Positions 1-9,575 are shown, counted from the first letter of the stretch. The stretch is DNA of 64,000 nt from an uncultured Thermomicrobiales bacterium (GCA_902806355.1 CADCWI010000090.1:3638-67637), one strand, 5' to 3'. Notes: generated from the letters alone by a model not told the origin. Made by a program: numbers and translations.

Positions 1-620
1 CTCATGTGACTCTGGGTCGGGACGAAACCTTCGTGGAGCTGCCTGATATAGGTGTCGATCGCCTGGATCACCGCAACGTCGACATCCGCCGACTGGGTCA
101 TCTCGATCGTGTCGGATTCGCCCGCCGCGGCGACGAGGTCAGGGCTGATCGAACCGGGAACGCCGCAAATCACCACACGCTTGCCGAGCCGGTTGCGGAG
201 TGACGTCACGAGACGGATGAAATCCTTGTCGCCCGTGAAGAGGAGGAAGATCTCGATATCCGGCCGTACCAGCGCGGTGTTGATGATATCGATCACGAGA
301 TTGAGGTCGGAGCGCGAGGTGATCTTGTCCCGACCGGTTGCATCGCGGCTTCGCTTCACTGGGTAGTGATGCAGCTCGAACCCCGCAACGTCGAGTCGTG
401 TTCTGACATGGGGCGGATGCTGATCGAAATCCGCATAAGCCCGCGCGACGGACATCAGCCCGTACTGCAGGGCCTTGTCCCGCCAGCTCAAGGGATCGGG
501 TTCGCGCCCGAACGAGTTGATCGTGGAGTAGCGAATATTCTCGAAATCGATGAAAACGGCGACTTCCTTGGGAGTAACCTCATTGTCGCCTGGCCGGCTG
601 CCGTGTGTATCCACCGCCAT
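1..620 (-). CDS. NYN domain (LabA/DUF88-like) protein, 3' end outside window
   Basis: The reading frame starts at the ATG at 618-620 and runs off the left edge, so about 206 residues are visible. Near the start it reads VAVFIDFENIRYS, further on LVIDIINTAL, and then LFTGDKDFI. This is the set of acidic positions expected of NYN/PIN-like metal-dependent ribonucleases. GGAGG sits eight bases before the ATG, which supports this start. NYN proteins are thought to cut or process RNA; the substrate here is unknown. The gene points away from the ROK kinase, so the two do not share a transcript. The family call is firm and the function is not. Confidence 0.85.
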   Translation of the reverse strand, partial: MAVDTHGSRPGDNEVTPKEVAVFIDFENIRYSTINSFGREPDPLSWRDKALQYGLMSVARAYADFDQHPPHVRTRLDVAGFELHHYPVKRSRDATGRDKITSRSDLNLVIDIINTALVRPDIEIFLLFTGDKDFIRLVTSLRNRLGKRVVICGVPGSISPDLVAAAGESDTIEMTQSADVDVAVIQAIDTYIRQLHEGFVPTQSHM

Positions 621-1065
621 CTATAAGCCTCCACTACGAGAATCGATGTTTCGTGGCTTTTGCATTGACTACCTAATGTGATTGACAGATCGATTCCGAA
701 GAAAACTGGAAGGTTGTGATTCGCTCCTTCCTCGAGTGTGTATCTTTCTTCATCTCTCGAAGGACTGAACCAGGTTCTCGCCCTGAGCGCCCATCCGTAA
801 CACGCGTAAGTAAAAGGAATGCCAGGGGAGAGCACAACCTCGAATCTGACGTCTCCATCCAATGCGTTACGCCGCTTCACCAACAGCGGCGGTGGCTTAT
901 CGATTGCACCACGAAAGGTGGCCCGCACCGCACTCATTCCATCGGTGGTGATTGCAGACCCAACTTACTATCTCGCCCGCAAGACCACGTGAAACCACCC
1001 CGCGTGATGATGTAACGAGTGTACCATCGGCAAGGAGCGCCGCCGGCGCCCCCGCCCTGTAGGTC
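621..1065. other. Intergenic region with no recognised gene
   Basis: This 445-base stretch separates the NYN gene from the end of the ROK kinase. It is somewhat less GC-rich than its surroundings near 640-760. The open frames here look like chance frames. It should hold the promoter of the NYN gene, but I see no convincing -35/-10 pair. Confidence 0.4.
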
Positions 1066-2049
1066 TCAGGATTCGGCCGCAATCACGGCGGCGCCCACCA
1101 CCCCGGAGTTATCGCCAAGCGCCGCGCGGACGATGTCTACCTCTTTGCCGGCGTTCGGGAACGACTCGCGGCGTGTCACCCGCTCGACCACATCGAACAG
1201 TTCGTCGAGGGCCTCGATCACCCCGCCGCCGAGGATGATCCGCGTCGGGTTGAGGAAGTTGACGATCGATGCCAGCCCAAGTCCGAGATACTCCCCGGCG
1301 CTTGTCACGATGCGCAGCGTGACCTCGTCCTTCGCGGCGACCGCCTTCTTCAGCACGCCGGATCGCATCGCGGCGCCAGAGGGCCGGGCGGGATCGACAT
1401 CCGGCATTAACTCGGTCAGGATCGACTTCTGCCCGCGTCGCAGTTCACCCAGCAGCGCGTTCGTGATCGCCGTTCGCGACGCGTACGCTTCGAGATGACC
1501 ACGCCCGCCACAGCCGCAGATCCGGCCATCGACATCAATCATCGTGTGACCAAGCTCTCCGGCATTGCCGGTCGCGCCGCGAACGAGCTCGCCACCGCGG
1601 ACGATCGCGCCACCGATCCCCGTGCCGACGAACACGCACAGGAAATCGTCGACGTCCTTGCCGGCCCCGAACCGCGCTTCGCCGATCGCGGCGATATGGA
1701 CGTCGTTGCGGAGCGCGGCCTTGACGCCATACCGGTCGTTCAGGCGTTTGGCGATCGGGAGATCGACAACGGACCGGCTCAGGTTCGCCGTGCCGACGAG
1801 GATGCCACTGTCGGGATCGACCTGCCCGGCGATCCCGACCCCTATCCCCTCGATGTCCTTCACGGACTTCTTCGCATCCTTGAGCGCGGCGTCGCACGTT
1901 CCGTAGATGCGCTCCATCAGCTCATCAGGACCATCGTTCGCACTGGTCTTGTTCTTTCCGGTGCCGACGACCTTGCCCGAATCAACATTGACGACCGCGG
2001 CGAGAACCTTGGTTCCTCCGAAATCGACCCCGATCGCGAACCGTGCCAC
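1066..2049 (-). CDS. ROK family sugar kinase (glucokinase-like)
   Basis: A 327-residue protein with the ROK fold pattern: the phosphate loop DFGGTK at residues 9-14, a likely catalytic Asp in NDVH at 116, GTGIGG at 142-147, GELGH with the zinc-ligand His at 168, and the cysteine cluster ICGCGGRGHLE at 177-187. The usual third cysteine of the CxCGxxGCxE motif is a His here, a change seen in some ROK members. It should phosphorylate a hexose or amino sugar with ATP. ManNAc kinases are also ROK proteins, and a NanE-type epimerase lies 10 kb away, so glucose is only the default guess. Confidence 0.85.
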   Translation of the reverse strand: MARFAIGVDFGGTKVLAAVVNVDSGKVVGTGKNKTSANDGPDELMERIYGTCDAALKDAKKSVKDIEGIGVGIAGQVDPDSGILVGTANLSRSVVDLPIAKRLNDRYGVKAALRNDVHIAAIGEARFGAGKDVDDFLCVFVGTGIGGAIVRGGELVRGATGNAGELGHTMIDVDGRICGCGGRGHLEAYASRTAITNALLGELRRGQKSILTELMPDVDPARPSGAAMRSGVLKKAVAAKDEVTLRIVTSAGEYLGLGLASIVNFLNPTRIILGGGVIEALDELFDVVERVTRRESFPNAGKEVDIVRAALGDNSGVVGAAVIAAES

Positions 2050-2104
2050 GTGACTCCTCCCGTCGTGTTGCTTCTGCTTCCCGCGCCAGATAGCATGGGA
2101 CCTG

Positions 2105-3088
2105 TTAGGCTCCTGCGTCGTACGCTTCGATCACCCGGCCAAACGCTTCCACGCTCGCCGGCGTGCAGGGATCGATGCCGCAGATCAGGTGACCGAAGCC
2201 GAGTTTCCGGAACGAGTCCATCATACCCGCCTTGCTGTCGATGTCGCCCTCCAGTGCGTCCGGCCGGCTGCCCGTATAGCCGTCGAGCGCGATATTGAGC
2301 CCGACAGTGCGGACGACGGTCTTTGGGTCTCGGTCCAGCTCCTCGCAGGCTTCATCGAGCTTCTCAAGCTGGGAAATGACCTGTTCCGTGCTGTTGTGCC
2401 AGCCGGTGTTCCAGGCATCGGCGTACCGGGCGAGCAGGCGCAGCATGCGCGGGCCGTTCGACCCGATCAGGATGGGAGGACCAGCCGGTCGTGGTCCACG
2501 CGGCAGGTTGAGGGCCTCGTTGGCCTGGTAATACTCTCCCTGGAAATCCACCTTGCCATTCCGGAGCAACGGGTGAATGATTTGCATCGCCTCCTCGAAT
2601 CGCGATACACGCGGCTCGAACGGGATGCCGAAGTTGTCGTATTCCGGCTTGTGCCACCCGGCACCGAGCCCGAGGATGAACCTGCCGCCACTGATGTCCT
2701 CGATCATCTCCGTCATCTTGACGATCACGCCTGGGTTCCGGTACGCCGTGCATGCCACCATCGGCCCGATCTGCAGGTTGGGAACAGCAGCCGCCACCCC
2801 CGCCATCATCGTCCAGGCGTCCCAGGAACCCCGGAAGCCCTTGTCCTTGTCGCCGTAAAGGAAGTGGTCGGCGAACCAGAGGGCCTCGAATCCGACATCC
2901 GCCGCCATCTTGCAGATCTCGACCACGTCGCTGAAGTGCGGTGTACCGCCGAACGCGGCCTTCTCCGACACCGGCACCATCAGCCCAAGACTCCCCGTGC
3001 GTGTACTGGCGGGCCAGTGGCCGGTCGCGATCAGGTCGGAACCTCGATTGTGCAACGGGCCATCTCCACCGGAACCTTGCTCAGCCAT
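2105..3088 (-). CDS. LLM class flavin-dependent oxidoreductase
   Basis: This is a bacterial luciferase-like monooxygenase-family protein of 327 residues. It has the conserved blocks FEALWFADHFLY, GPMVACTAYRNP, GGRFILGLGAGWHKPEY and PILIGSNGPRML. Family members use FMN or F420; the cofactor and substrate cannot be read from the sequence. I chose the ATG at 3086-3088 because GAGAGG lies at a good distance upstream. An upstream in-frame start at 3112 would add eight residues without a ribosome site. A second LLM protein lies at 14116-15219, but the two are not neighbours in one operon. Confidence 0.85.
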   Translation of the reverse strand: MAEQGSGGDGPLHNRGSDLIATGHWPASTRTGSLGLMVPVSEKAAFGGTPHFSDVVEICKMAADVGFEALWFADHFLYGDKDKGFRGSWDAWTMMAGVAAAVPNLQIGPMVACTAYRNPGVIVKMTEMIEDISGGRFILGLGAGWHKPEYDNFGIPFEPRVSRFEEAMQIIHPLLRNGKVDFQGEYYQANEALNLPRGPRPAGPPILIGSNGPRMLRLLARYADAWNTGWHNSTEQVISQLEKLDEACEELDRDPKTVVRTVGLNIALDGYTGSRPDALEGDIDSKAGMMDSFRKLGFGHLICGIDPCTPASVEAFGRVIEAYDAGA

Positions 3089-3225
3089 CTGGCTATCCCT
3101 CTCGTGTTGCATGACTGTTCGGCGGTGCCGGTCGTGTACGGACGCACGGAAACGTTCCGCGCCACGACCCCATGTCGATGGAGACGCAGAACCCGCACCA
3201 CGCTACCCCACTCCCGCCGGCATTA

Positions 3226-3283
3226 GTAGGGGCAGACCTCCGTGTCTGCCCAGTGAAGCGAAGCTTCACGTGGTCGATGCCCC
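3226..3283 (+). repeat. Hairpin repeat, GTAGGGGC family (copy A)
   Basis: The element starts GTAGGGGCAGAC, has a short loop, and closes with GTGTCTGCCC. It is followed by a second hairpin (GTGAAGC/GCTTCAC) and TGGTCGATGCCCC. It sits in the gap before the ABC operon end and belongs to a family with about ten copies in this window. Confidence 0.7.
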
Positions 3284-3420
3284 ATTGCTAATCCTGGTTT
3301 CGCCTGGCACAGATGAGCTTCCGTTTGCGCCGGATGGCAAACGAGCACGCTATCGACGCCCCCGGCGAACACACGATGCAGCTGCTGGGTTTCCCTCTAC
3401 GGCGTCGTGTCACATTTCAC

Positions 3421-4170
3421 CTATTCGAGGCTCATTCTTCGCAAACGCCAGGTGCAGAGCAGCAGCGACACAGCGCAGATCACCGCGATCGTGATCACGA
3501 CCGTCGATTCCGAGGAGAGCTGCGGGATCGTAAACCGGCGATCATCGACCAGCCGGATGAAATACGACTGGGTGTACTGGCGGATGCTGATCGCGCGAAT
3601 TCCGGGCAGGAACCGGGAGAGCGCCGATTCCCAGACGAACACGTAGAACACTCCGACCAGGAGTGCCCGCTGGATCACCATGCTGAGGAGCATGAACAAC
3701 GAGCCGAAGCCGATAATCGCGACGAGGCTCGCGAGCAGGGCTGGCACCAGAAGGTCCCGCATCTCCTCGATATTGCCCCACGACACGATCAGCCACGTGA
3801 GCACGATGCCTGTCCAGATGATCGGCACCGCCACGGCGAGCACGGCCAGGAACTTCTGGACCACGATCGTGAAGCGGCTGATCGGCTTGAGCGCGATGTA
3901 CTGAAGCGTCCGGTCCTCGATCTCGTCTCCGATCGCCGCGGTCGCCAGCACCAGCGTCGCCAGCGGCAGCAAGGTCGCCGCGATAAAGTTGAGGAAGATG
4001 TTCTCGGCAAAGATCGACCGCAGGTCGCGAACGTCGGGCTGCTCCGGAACCAGTCGCGGGATCAGCGCGAACAGGCAGGAGAGGAACGCGATCCCGATCA
4101 CTACGTACAGGATCTTCGAGCGCAGGAACTGCCGGATCGTCAACCCGGTGATCGTGAAGGGAACCGTCAT
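3421..4170 (-). CDS. ABC-2 type transporter permease
   Basis: A 249-residue integral membrane protein with six predicted membrane segments. The first covers residues 20-38 (LYVVIGIAFLSCLFAL) and the last is near the C-terminus (VVITIAVICAVSLLLC). The segment DEIEDRTLQYIALKPISR, in the first cytoplasmic loop, is typical of ABC-2 exporters of the NatB/CcmB kind. It begins four bases after the stop of the ATPase at 4175-5236 and surely pairs with it. The substrate is unknown. Confidence 0.85.
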   Translation of the reverse strand: MTVPFTITGLTIRQFLRSKILYVVIGIAFLSCLFALIPRLVPEQPDVRDLRSIFAENIFLNFIAATLLPLATLVLATAAIGDEIEDRTLQYIALKPISRFTIVVQKFLAVLAVAVPIIWTGIVLTWLIVSWGNIEEMRDLLVPALLASLVAIIGFGSLFMLLSMVIQRALLVGVFYVFVWESALSRFLPGIRAISIRQYTQSYFIRLVDDRRFTIPQLSSESTVVITIAVICAVSLLLCTWRLRRMSLE

Positions 4171-4174
4171 GAGG

Positions 4175-5236
4175 CTATTGCTCCATCAGGTACGAGAACA
4201 CGGAGGTCAGCGACTCATCGGTTGCCTGAATTTCATAGAGGCGGATCCGCTCCCGTTGCGCGGCGACGGGCACGGCCTGGTAGAACGTTCGCACGTCGTT
4301 CGTCGCCGCGATGATCCGGTCGTTATGATCGATCCGGACCGAGAGCACCATCGGCTGGCCGATCAGGGCCGCGGCTAGCCGCCGCGGATCGGAGGCACGG
4401 ATCCTCACCTCGTGATCGTGCTCGTCGATCCGGTCGCGGATCGCCCGGAAATCCCCGGCGGCGGCCAGTTTGCCGTTGATGATGACGAGGATGTTCTGGG
4501 CGAATCGCTCGACCTCGACCAGCACATGGGACGACACCACGACCGTTTTGCCGGCGTCCCCGAGATCGCGGATCAGCCGGATCAGGTGCGCCCGCTGAAC
4601 CGGGTCGGTCCCGTTCAAGGGTTCATCCATCAGGATCACATCGGGGTTGTGCACCAGCGCCCCCGCGACCTTGATCCGTTGCCGCATCCCCTTGGAGTAC
4701 CCGCCGACCTTTCGTTGCGCCGCACCCTGCATGTCGACGAGGTCGATCACCCGCTCGACAGCCTCATCGAGGCGCGGCACCTTCTGGAGTCGTGCATTCA
4801 GGCGCACGAATTCACGGCCAGTCAGGAAGGGGTAGATCACCTCGTGCTCGGAGACCAGCCCGAGATTGCGATACGCCGTCGGGCGGCCACGCGCCGGCTG
4901 ACCCTCGATCGTGACTCGGCCGGTGGAGGGAGCCTGCAGGCCCGCCATCATCTTGAGGGTTGTCGACTTCCCCGCGCCGTTGGGCCCGAGCAATCCGGTG
5001 ATGCCAGGGCCGATCCCGAACGTGACGTCGGAGACGGCGACGATATCGCCGTACCACTTCGAAACCTTCTCAAGCTCGATCGTCGCCTGTTCACCCGTGC
5101 TCAACCCGGCCATCGTTCCGCGCTTGGCATCATCGCTCGCCCGTTCGCTGGCCCCTCGCCCGTTACTTGCCGGCTGCTCGGCGGTGACGATCCGCTCGCC
5201 TGATCTCCCGGTGGGCCGTGTCGTCGGTGTGCTCAT
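4175..5236 (-). CDS. ABC transporter ATP-binding protein
   Basis: A 353-residue ATPase. Walker A is GPNGAGKST at 84-92, the ABC signature is YSKGMRQR at about 180-187, and Walker B is ILMDEP at 201-206. A switch histidine follows in VVSSHVL. The first 50 residues are a polar extension not usual in the family. The start at 5236 has GAGG upstream and lies three bases past the stop of the preceding permease. It drives the permease encoded next (3421-4170). This is the second of two ATPase/permease pairs in the operon, so the four genes may form two exporters or one composite machine. Confidence 0.88.
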   Translation of the reverse strand: MSTPTTRPTGRSGERIVTAEQPASNGRGASERASDDAKRGTMAGLSTGEQATIELEKVSKWYGDIVAVSDVTFGIGPGITGLLGPNGAGKSTTLKMMAGLQAPSTGRVTIEGQPARGRPTAYRNLGLVSEHEVIYPFLTGREFVRLNARLQKVPRLDEAVERVIDLVDMQGAAQRKVGGYSKGMRQRIKVAGALVHNPDVILMDEPLNGTDPVQRAHLIRLIRDLGDAGKTVVVSSHVLVEVERFAQNILVIINGKLAAAGDFRAIRDRIDEHDHEVRIRASDPRRLAAALIGQPMVLSVRIDHNDRIIAATNDVRTFYQAVPVAAQRERIRLYEIQATDESLTSVFSYLMEQ

Positions 5237-5239
5237 GGG

Positions 5240-6181
5240 TCAAGCCTCATCCCGCGGTACGTATCGCCAGCGCATGATTGCGACGCTGATCACCGCAAGC
5301 GCAAGGACGTAGATCACATAGGTCTGCAGTGAAAAGCCGGCACGCTCTATGACGGGGTCCTGAACGTCCCCGAAGAGGTGACTGGAGATGCCCTCGAACA
5401 CGTTGACCATGCTGCCGAAGATTGCGTATCGGCTCCACTCCTCGTCCTGCAACAGCTCCATCGCCGTCACCGCCATGGCCGAAACCAGCGTGAAGCCGAT
5501 CACGATCACCGTGATAGCGACCGCCCGACGGTTGGTGAACGACGAGATCATGAGACCGCCGGTGCCGAGCGTCAGGGCGATCAGCGTCCCGAGCAGGATC
5601 ACCCGGCCGAGATCGCCGACGTTGTCCTGCATCGCCCGCCAGGGAGAATCGGCGACGAGCTGGCGGCCCAGCCAGAGCACGACCGCCGGCACGACGGAGA
5701 GCGTCATCGTCAGGACCGTCATTGCCGCGACCTTGGCGAACACGTAGTCCGAGCGCGAGATCGCCCGCGAAAAGTAGAGCGGCAGGGTCCGCTCCTGCTT
5801 GTCGACGCAGATCATCTCCGGCGCGGCCGTAGCAACGAAAATCCCCACGATTAGAAAGATCGAGGTCATGTATCCGGAATATGACGCGAAGTTGACCTGT
5901 GGCGCGATCGCGCTGATCCCGATCATCACGATCAGGGGCACGATTGCCGCCGTATAGAGCAGGAATGGCAACACCTTTGCCGTCCAGCTCTTGCGGATCC
6001 CGAGCGCCCGCTTGATCGAGTACCCATAGAGCGAGCGGACCGCCTGTGACCGGCCGAGGCGCGGCCCGGTGTAATGGGCGTATCCACGATCGAAGACCTC
6101 GCCGTACCGCCCCGGCGATGGCGTCGGCTGGTAACCGGAGCCCGGAGTCGACGCGTTGCCGGACGCGCTATTGCTCGACAT
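5240..6181 (-). CDS. ABC-2 type transporter permease
   Basis: About 313 residues, with a hydrophilic N-terminal tail of about 60 residues followed by six membrane segments. The segment DKQERTLPLYFSRAISRSDYVFAK is the cytoplasmic loop usual in ABC-2 permeases (compare the other permease in this operon). The ATG at 6179-6181 has GGGAGG at the right distance, and this start overlaps the end of the upstream ATPase gene by 14 bases, suggesting translational coupling. An in-frame start at 6208 is possible but lies deep inside the ATPase gene. Confidence 0.85.
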   Translation of the reverse strand: MSSNSASGNASTPGSGYQPTPSPGRYGEVFDRGYAHYTGPRLGRSQAVRSLYGYSIKRALGIRKSWTAKVLPFLLYTAAIVPLIVMIGISAIAPQVNFASYSGYMTSIFLIVGIFVATAAPEMICVDKQERTLPLYFSRAISRSDYVFAKVAAMTVLTMTLSVVPAVVLWLGRQLVADSPWRAMQDNVGDLGRVILLGTLIALTLGTGGLMISSFTNRRAVAITVIVIGFTLVSAMAVTAMELLQDEEWSRYAIFGSMVNVFEGISSHLFGDVQDPVIERAGFSLQTYVIYVLALAVISVAIMRWRYVPRDEA

Positions 6182-7178
6182 GGTTGGCCTCCCTCGCCGC
6201 CTCGACATCGCCGAGGTAGATGTCTTCCAGCGTCTTCGATCGCGACCGTATTCCGCGCAAGGCGGCTCCCTGGTGGACCGCGAGGTCCCGGATCAGGTCG
6301 TACACACGCTCATCGCTGGCTTCGACGATCATTTCGTCGCGTCCCATATCCAGGTCGCCCTGCCGAACCCCGACGCCCTCCCGTTTCAGGACCGACGCGA
6401 ATGCCCCGTAATCACCGTCGATCCGGACGACGATCTCGCCCCCGATCGTGCCGAGGTCATCGAGTCGCTGGGACGTGACGAGACGGCCACCATCGAGAAT
6501 CACGACGTAATCGCAGACCCGCTCGATATCCTCGAGGATATGCGACGAAAAGACGACCGCGATCCCCAGGCTCTTGTAGATCCGCTCGACAAGCTCCAGC
6601 ATGTCCTCACGGCCCTGGGGATCCATCCCGGCGGTCGGCTCGTCGAGGAAGACGAGGTCGGGGTCATGGACGATCGCCTGCGCGAGCTTCACCCGCTGTC
6701 GCATGCCGGTCGAGAACCCCTTGATCAGCCGGTATCGCTCCTCGGACAAGCCCACCTGGTAGAGCACATCGGCTGCTCGCTGGCGTGCCTCGCGTGCCGG
6801 CAGGCCACTCATCTCCGCCATATGGGCGACGAAATCGGCGGCTGTCGTGGCCATCGGCAGGGCATCGGCCTCCGGCATGTAGCCCACATGCTCCCGCACC
6901 TTCGTGCCCTGGGTCTGGGTGTCGAATCCGACGACGCGGGCGGAGCCCGCATCCGGTTTCGAGAGGCCCAGCAGGGTCCGGATCAGCGTGGTCTTTCCCG
7001 CTCCATTCGCTCCCAGCAAGCCAACCGATGCGCGTGGGATCGAGAGACTGACGTTATCGAGCGCGAGCAGCCGCCGGAATCTCTTGCTGAGCCCTCGCAC
7101 CTCGATCACGCCTTCATTGGACACCGTCGGTGGTGCAACGCCAGCGTCCCGGGTCACCATGTCATCGTTCCAGTCCAT
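6168..7178 (-). CDS. ABC transporter ATP-binding protein
   Basis: First gene of the four-gene exporter operon; 336 residues. Walker A is GANGAGKTT at 56-64, the signature is FSTGMRQR at 155-162, Walker B is LVFLDEP at 175-181, and VVFSSHIL carries the switch histidine. The C-terminal third is the regulatory extension usual in ATPases that partner ABC-2 permeases. No strong ribosome site precedes either candidate start (7178 or 7160). The gene is divergent from the HtrA-like gene, with about 460 bases between them. Confidence 0.87.
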   Translation of the reverse strand: MDWNDDMVTRDAGVAPPTVSNEGVIEVRGLSKRFRRLLALDNVSLSIPRASVGLLGANGAGKTTLIRTLLGLSKPDAGSARVVGFDTQTQGTKVREHVGYMPEADALPMATTAADFVAHMAEMSGLPAREARQRAADVLYQVGLSEERYRLIKGFSTGMRQRVKLAQAIVHDPDLVFLDEPTAGMDPQGREDMLELVERIYKSLGIAVVFSSHILEDIERVCDYVVILDGGRLVTSQRLDDLGTIGGEIVVRIDGDYGAFASVLKREGVGVRQGDLDMGRDEMIVEASDERVYDLIRDLAVHQGAALRGIRSRSKTLEDIYLGDVEAAREANHVEQ

Positions 7179-7636
7179 TCAGTACGCAACAGGCAGGAAA
7201 GCTCATGAGCATGCGAACGCTCGAATGTCTGGAAGCGCATGCAACGTCGTTCGGTTTCTCTGCCCGGCTTCTCGATCAATTCAGGGTGCACCCCGCCGCC
7301 GGCCATGCATCGAGTGACGTCCTTGACCTTGGCTGCCGATATTCGAGTCTACCAGCAGCCGAATGGGTTGATGTGTCGAAAGCGTTGCGAATCCATGGCG
7401 GTGCGACGGAAATGACGATCGACTGGCCGCATGGGCAGGCGCATCCCTGGCCAATCTCCGGGTACACCGGCTTCCATGACCGTCCTACGCTAGGGACAGC
7501 CGGTTTCCTCCAACACTCTTGCTTGCACAGGCGGAGGGGACGGCTATCCAGAACGGGCGGATGTCGTCCAGCGTTTCGATCGGGCAGAGCAGCGCACCGA
7601 GCATCGCACCGTCACATTCATTTCAGGAGTCCCACC
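7179..7636. other. Divergent intergenic region
   Basis: This region separates the ABC operon (leftward) from the HtrA-like gene (rightward) and should contain both promoters. Open frames crossing it lack ribosome sites and homology that I recognise. I could not pick a promoter with confidence. Confidence 0.35.
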
Positions 7637-8557
7637 ATGAGCGAAGACCCTCAGCTTTCAACTTTCGGCGAGCAGTTCGCGGATGCCGTGGAGCGTGTCT
7701 CCCCGGGTGTGGTGACCGTCCACGGTCGCCGGCGCCTTCCGGGCACGGGCATCGTGCTGAACGTCGATGACACCAGCGCCGTGATCGTCACCGCCTCGCA
7801 TGTCGTCGAGCGCGAGGACAACCTCTCGATCTACCTCGCCAGCGGCACGAAGGTTCCCGCAACCTTGCTCGGCCGCGATCTCAGCCGTGACCTGGCTGTG
7901 CTTCGTGCCGAGACAACGAACCTTTCCTCTGTCTCGGATCGTCCGCGCCTGCCCCGTGTCGGTACGATCGTGATGGCGGTTGGACGGCCATGGGCGGTGA
8001 CGCCCCAGGCGACGCTAGGCACCGTCAACGCCGTCGGTCAGATTCATTCGCGGCGTGCCGGTGGGATTCAGCTGATCCACACCGATGTCACGATGCTGCC
8101 CGGCTTCTCTGGTGGCCCGTTGATCGATGGAGCGGGATATGTCGCAGGCATCAACACGTCCGGGCTGCTCAGGATGGCCAACATCACCATTCCGATCGAT
8201 CAGGTCCGGGCGGTCAGCGCGGACATCCTGGCATACGGCCACGTGCGTAGCGGGTGGATTGGCGTAACCGTGCAGCCGGTGACGCTGCCAGCCCACGCCC
8301 AGGGTGAAACGGAGGAGAGCGAGTCCGGGCTGCTCGTTTCCGGCATCGCCGCGGATAGCCCCGCGGCCAACGCAGGGCTTCTCGTGGGTGATATTCTGGT
8401 GTCAGTGGCGGAAGCACCGCTCGGAGACGCGACCGACCTCAAGCACGCTCTCGGCAGCGAACAGATCGGCCAGGCACTCGAGCTCGGGATACTGCGCGGG
8501 GGGTCACGCCAGGCACTTTCAGTCACTCCTGTCGAACGACCCGACCCGGCAAGCTGA
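7637..8557 (+). CDS. HtrA/DegP-like trypsin-family serine protease with PDZ domain, no signal peptide
   Basis: A 306-residue S1C protease. The catalytic triad is visible: His55 in VTASHVV, Asp85 in SRDLAVL, Ser158 in PGFSGGPL. A single PDZ domain covers about 215-300 (SGLLVSGIAADSPAANAGLLVGDILVSV). The ATG at 7637 has CAGGAG seven bases upstream. From this start there is no signal peptide and no membrane anchor, whereas most HtrA proteases act outside the cytoplasm. It is followed after 62 bases by a LuxR-type regulator on the same strand, so the two probably work together in a stress response. The family call is firm; cytoplasmic location is inferred. Confidence 0.88.
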   Translation: MSEDPQLSTFGEQFADAVERVSPGVVTVHGRRRLPGTGIVLNVDDTSAVIVTASHVVEREDNLSIYLASGTKVPATLLGRDLSRDLAVLRAETTNLSSVSDRPRLPRVGTIVMAVGRPWAVTPQATLGTVNAVGQIHSRRAGGIQLIHTDVTMLPGFSGGPLIDGAGYVAGINTSGLLRMANITIPIDQVRAVSADILAYGHVRSGWIGVTVQPVTLPAHAQGETEESESGLLVSGIAADSPAANAGLLVGDILVSVAEAPLGDATDLKHALGSEQIGQALELGILRGGSRQALSVTPVERPDPAS

Positions 8558-8619
8558 CCCATGCATCATCCCTCGTTGACCATTGGCACCTCGCCATTCA
8601 TCACAAGGTAGACCGCCTC

Positions 8620-9372
8620 ATGCCTACTCCATCGACGGCAACCCGGCCCGTCCCGCTGATCACGGTGGGTACCCGAACCGCACCGGCCTCCAACCTGGCC
8701 CGGATCCCGATGCCGGGAGCCGCCCGCCGCGTCATCGGGATCGTCGCCGCATACCCGTCGCTGCGAGCCGGGCTCGGCACGCTGATCCAGCAGGATCCTG
8801 GCTTCATGGCGTCCGCGATCTCACCCGACACGATCCTCGCTTGGAGCCAGATGCCGGCGACATCGACGATGGCGGACATGGACGTCCTGTTGATCGACCC
8901 CCGGGACCTGGCGCCAGAGATCCTGAACGTCATCGTTCAGCTCGCGCAGGGGGAGGACATCCCCCTGCTCTGGCTTGGCCACCATGGCCGCCTGCCAGAC
9001 GCCGCAAGGGCCAACGTTCCCGGCGGGATGATCTCCCCGCATGCCGATGGAGACACGCTGATCGCGGCCATCCGCGCGACCAGCGTGGGTCTTCGCATAA
9101 TCGATCCGGAACTGGAGACGGAATTAGGTCCCCCCGCTGGGTCCGCGCTGACCGCTCCCGTGTCCGGGACGGTGCAGCCGCTGAGTCCCCGCGAGCACGA
9201 GGTGCTGGAGCTGGTGGCGTCCGGTCTTCCGAACAAGGCAATCGCGCGGACACTTGGCATCAGCGATCACACGGTGAAGTTCCATGTCAGCTCGGTATTG
9301 ACGAAGCTGGACGCCGGAAGCCGCACCGAGGCCGTTACGATCGCCAGCCGCACGGGCGTCCTCTCGTTGTAG
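8620..9372 (+). CDS. LuxR/NarL-type response regulator with degenerate receiver domain
   Basis: A 250-residue protein. The C-terminal LuxR helix-turn-helix spans about 187-247 (LSPREHEVLELVASG, then IARTLGISDHTVKFHVSSVL). The N-terminal half has the layout of a receiver domain, and Asp93 (VLLIDPRD) stands at the phospho-acceptor position. However, the acidic pair expected after strand 1 is Ala43-Ala44 (VIGIVAAYPSLRAG) and the conserved Lys of strand 5 is replaced (GGMISPHAD). Phosphorylation-independent control is therefore likely. It is probably cotranscribed with the HtrA-like protease. The target genes are unknown. Confidence 0.85.
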   Translation: MPTPSTATRPVPLITVGTRTAPASNLARIPMPGAARRVIGIVAAYPSLRAGLGTLIQQDPGFMASAISPDTILAWSQMPATSTMADMDVLLIDPRDLAPEILNVIVQLAQGEDIPLLWLGHHGRLPDAARANVPGGMISPHADGDTLIAAIRATSVGLRIIDPELETELGPPAGSALTAPVSGTVQPLSPREHEVLELVASGLPNKAIARTLGISDHTVKFHVSSVLTKLDAGSRTEAVTIASRTGVLSL

Positions 9373-9550
9373 GGTACAAACCACCTATCGACTCGTCCCG
9401 GATCAGTATACAATGCCGCTTGCAGGACCATCGCTGCGGCAGAGCGACACCACCGTACCGTAGAGGCAGACCCATAATGCCGCCAGTGTGTGTGGCATTA
9501 TGCTTGGGCCTGATCTCCCTTGACATGGGAAGATGCGGCTGCGCCGCATA

Positions 9551-9575
9551 GGGCAGATACACGATCTGCCCCTAC
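9551..9575 (-). repeat. Hairpin repeat, GTAGGGGC family (copy B)
   Basis: Reads on the minus strand as GTAGGGGCAGAT, a short loop, then ATCTGCCC. It lies between convergent genes, in inverted orientation to copy C, 40 bases away. Confidence 0.65.

Noticed and set aside
488..937. Minus-strand open frame of 149 codons
   Set aside because: It overlaps the NYN gene in another frame and its product has no domain pattern.
3313..4314. Plus-strand frame of 333 codons opposite the ABC permease
   Set aside because: It mirrors the permease gene, and its Arg/Asp/His-rich translation is typical of an antisense shadow.
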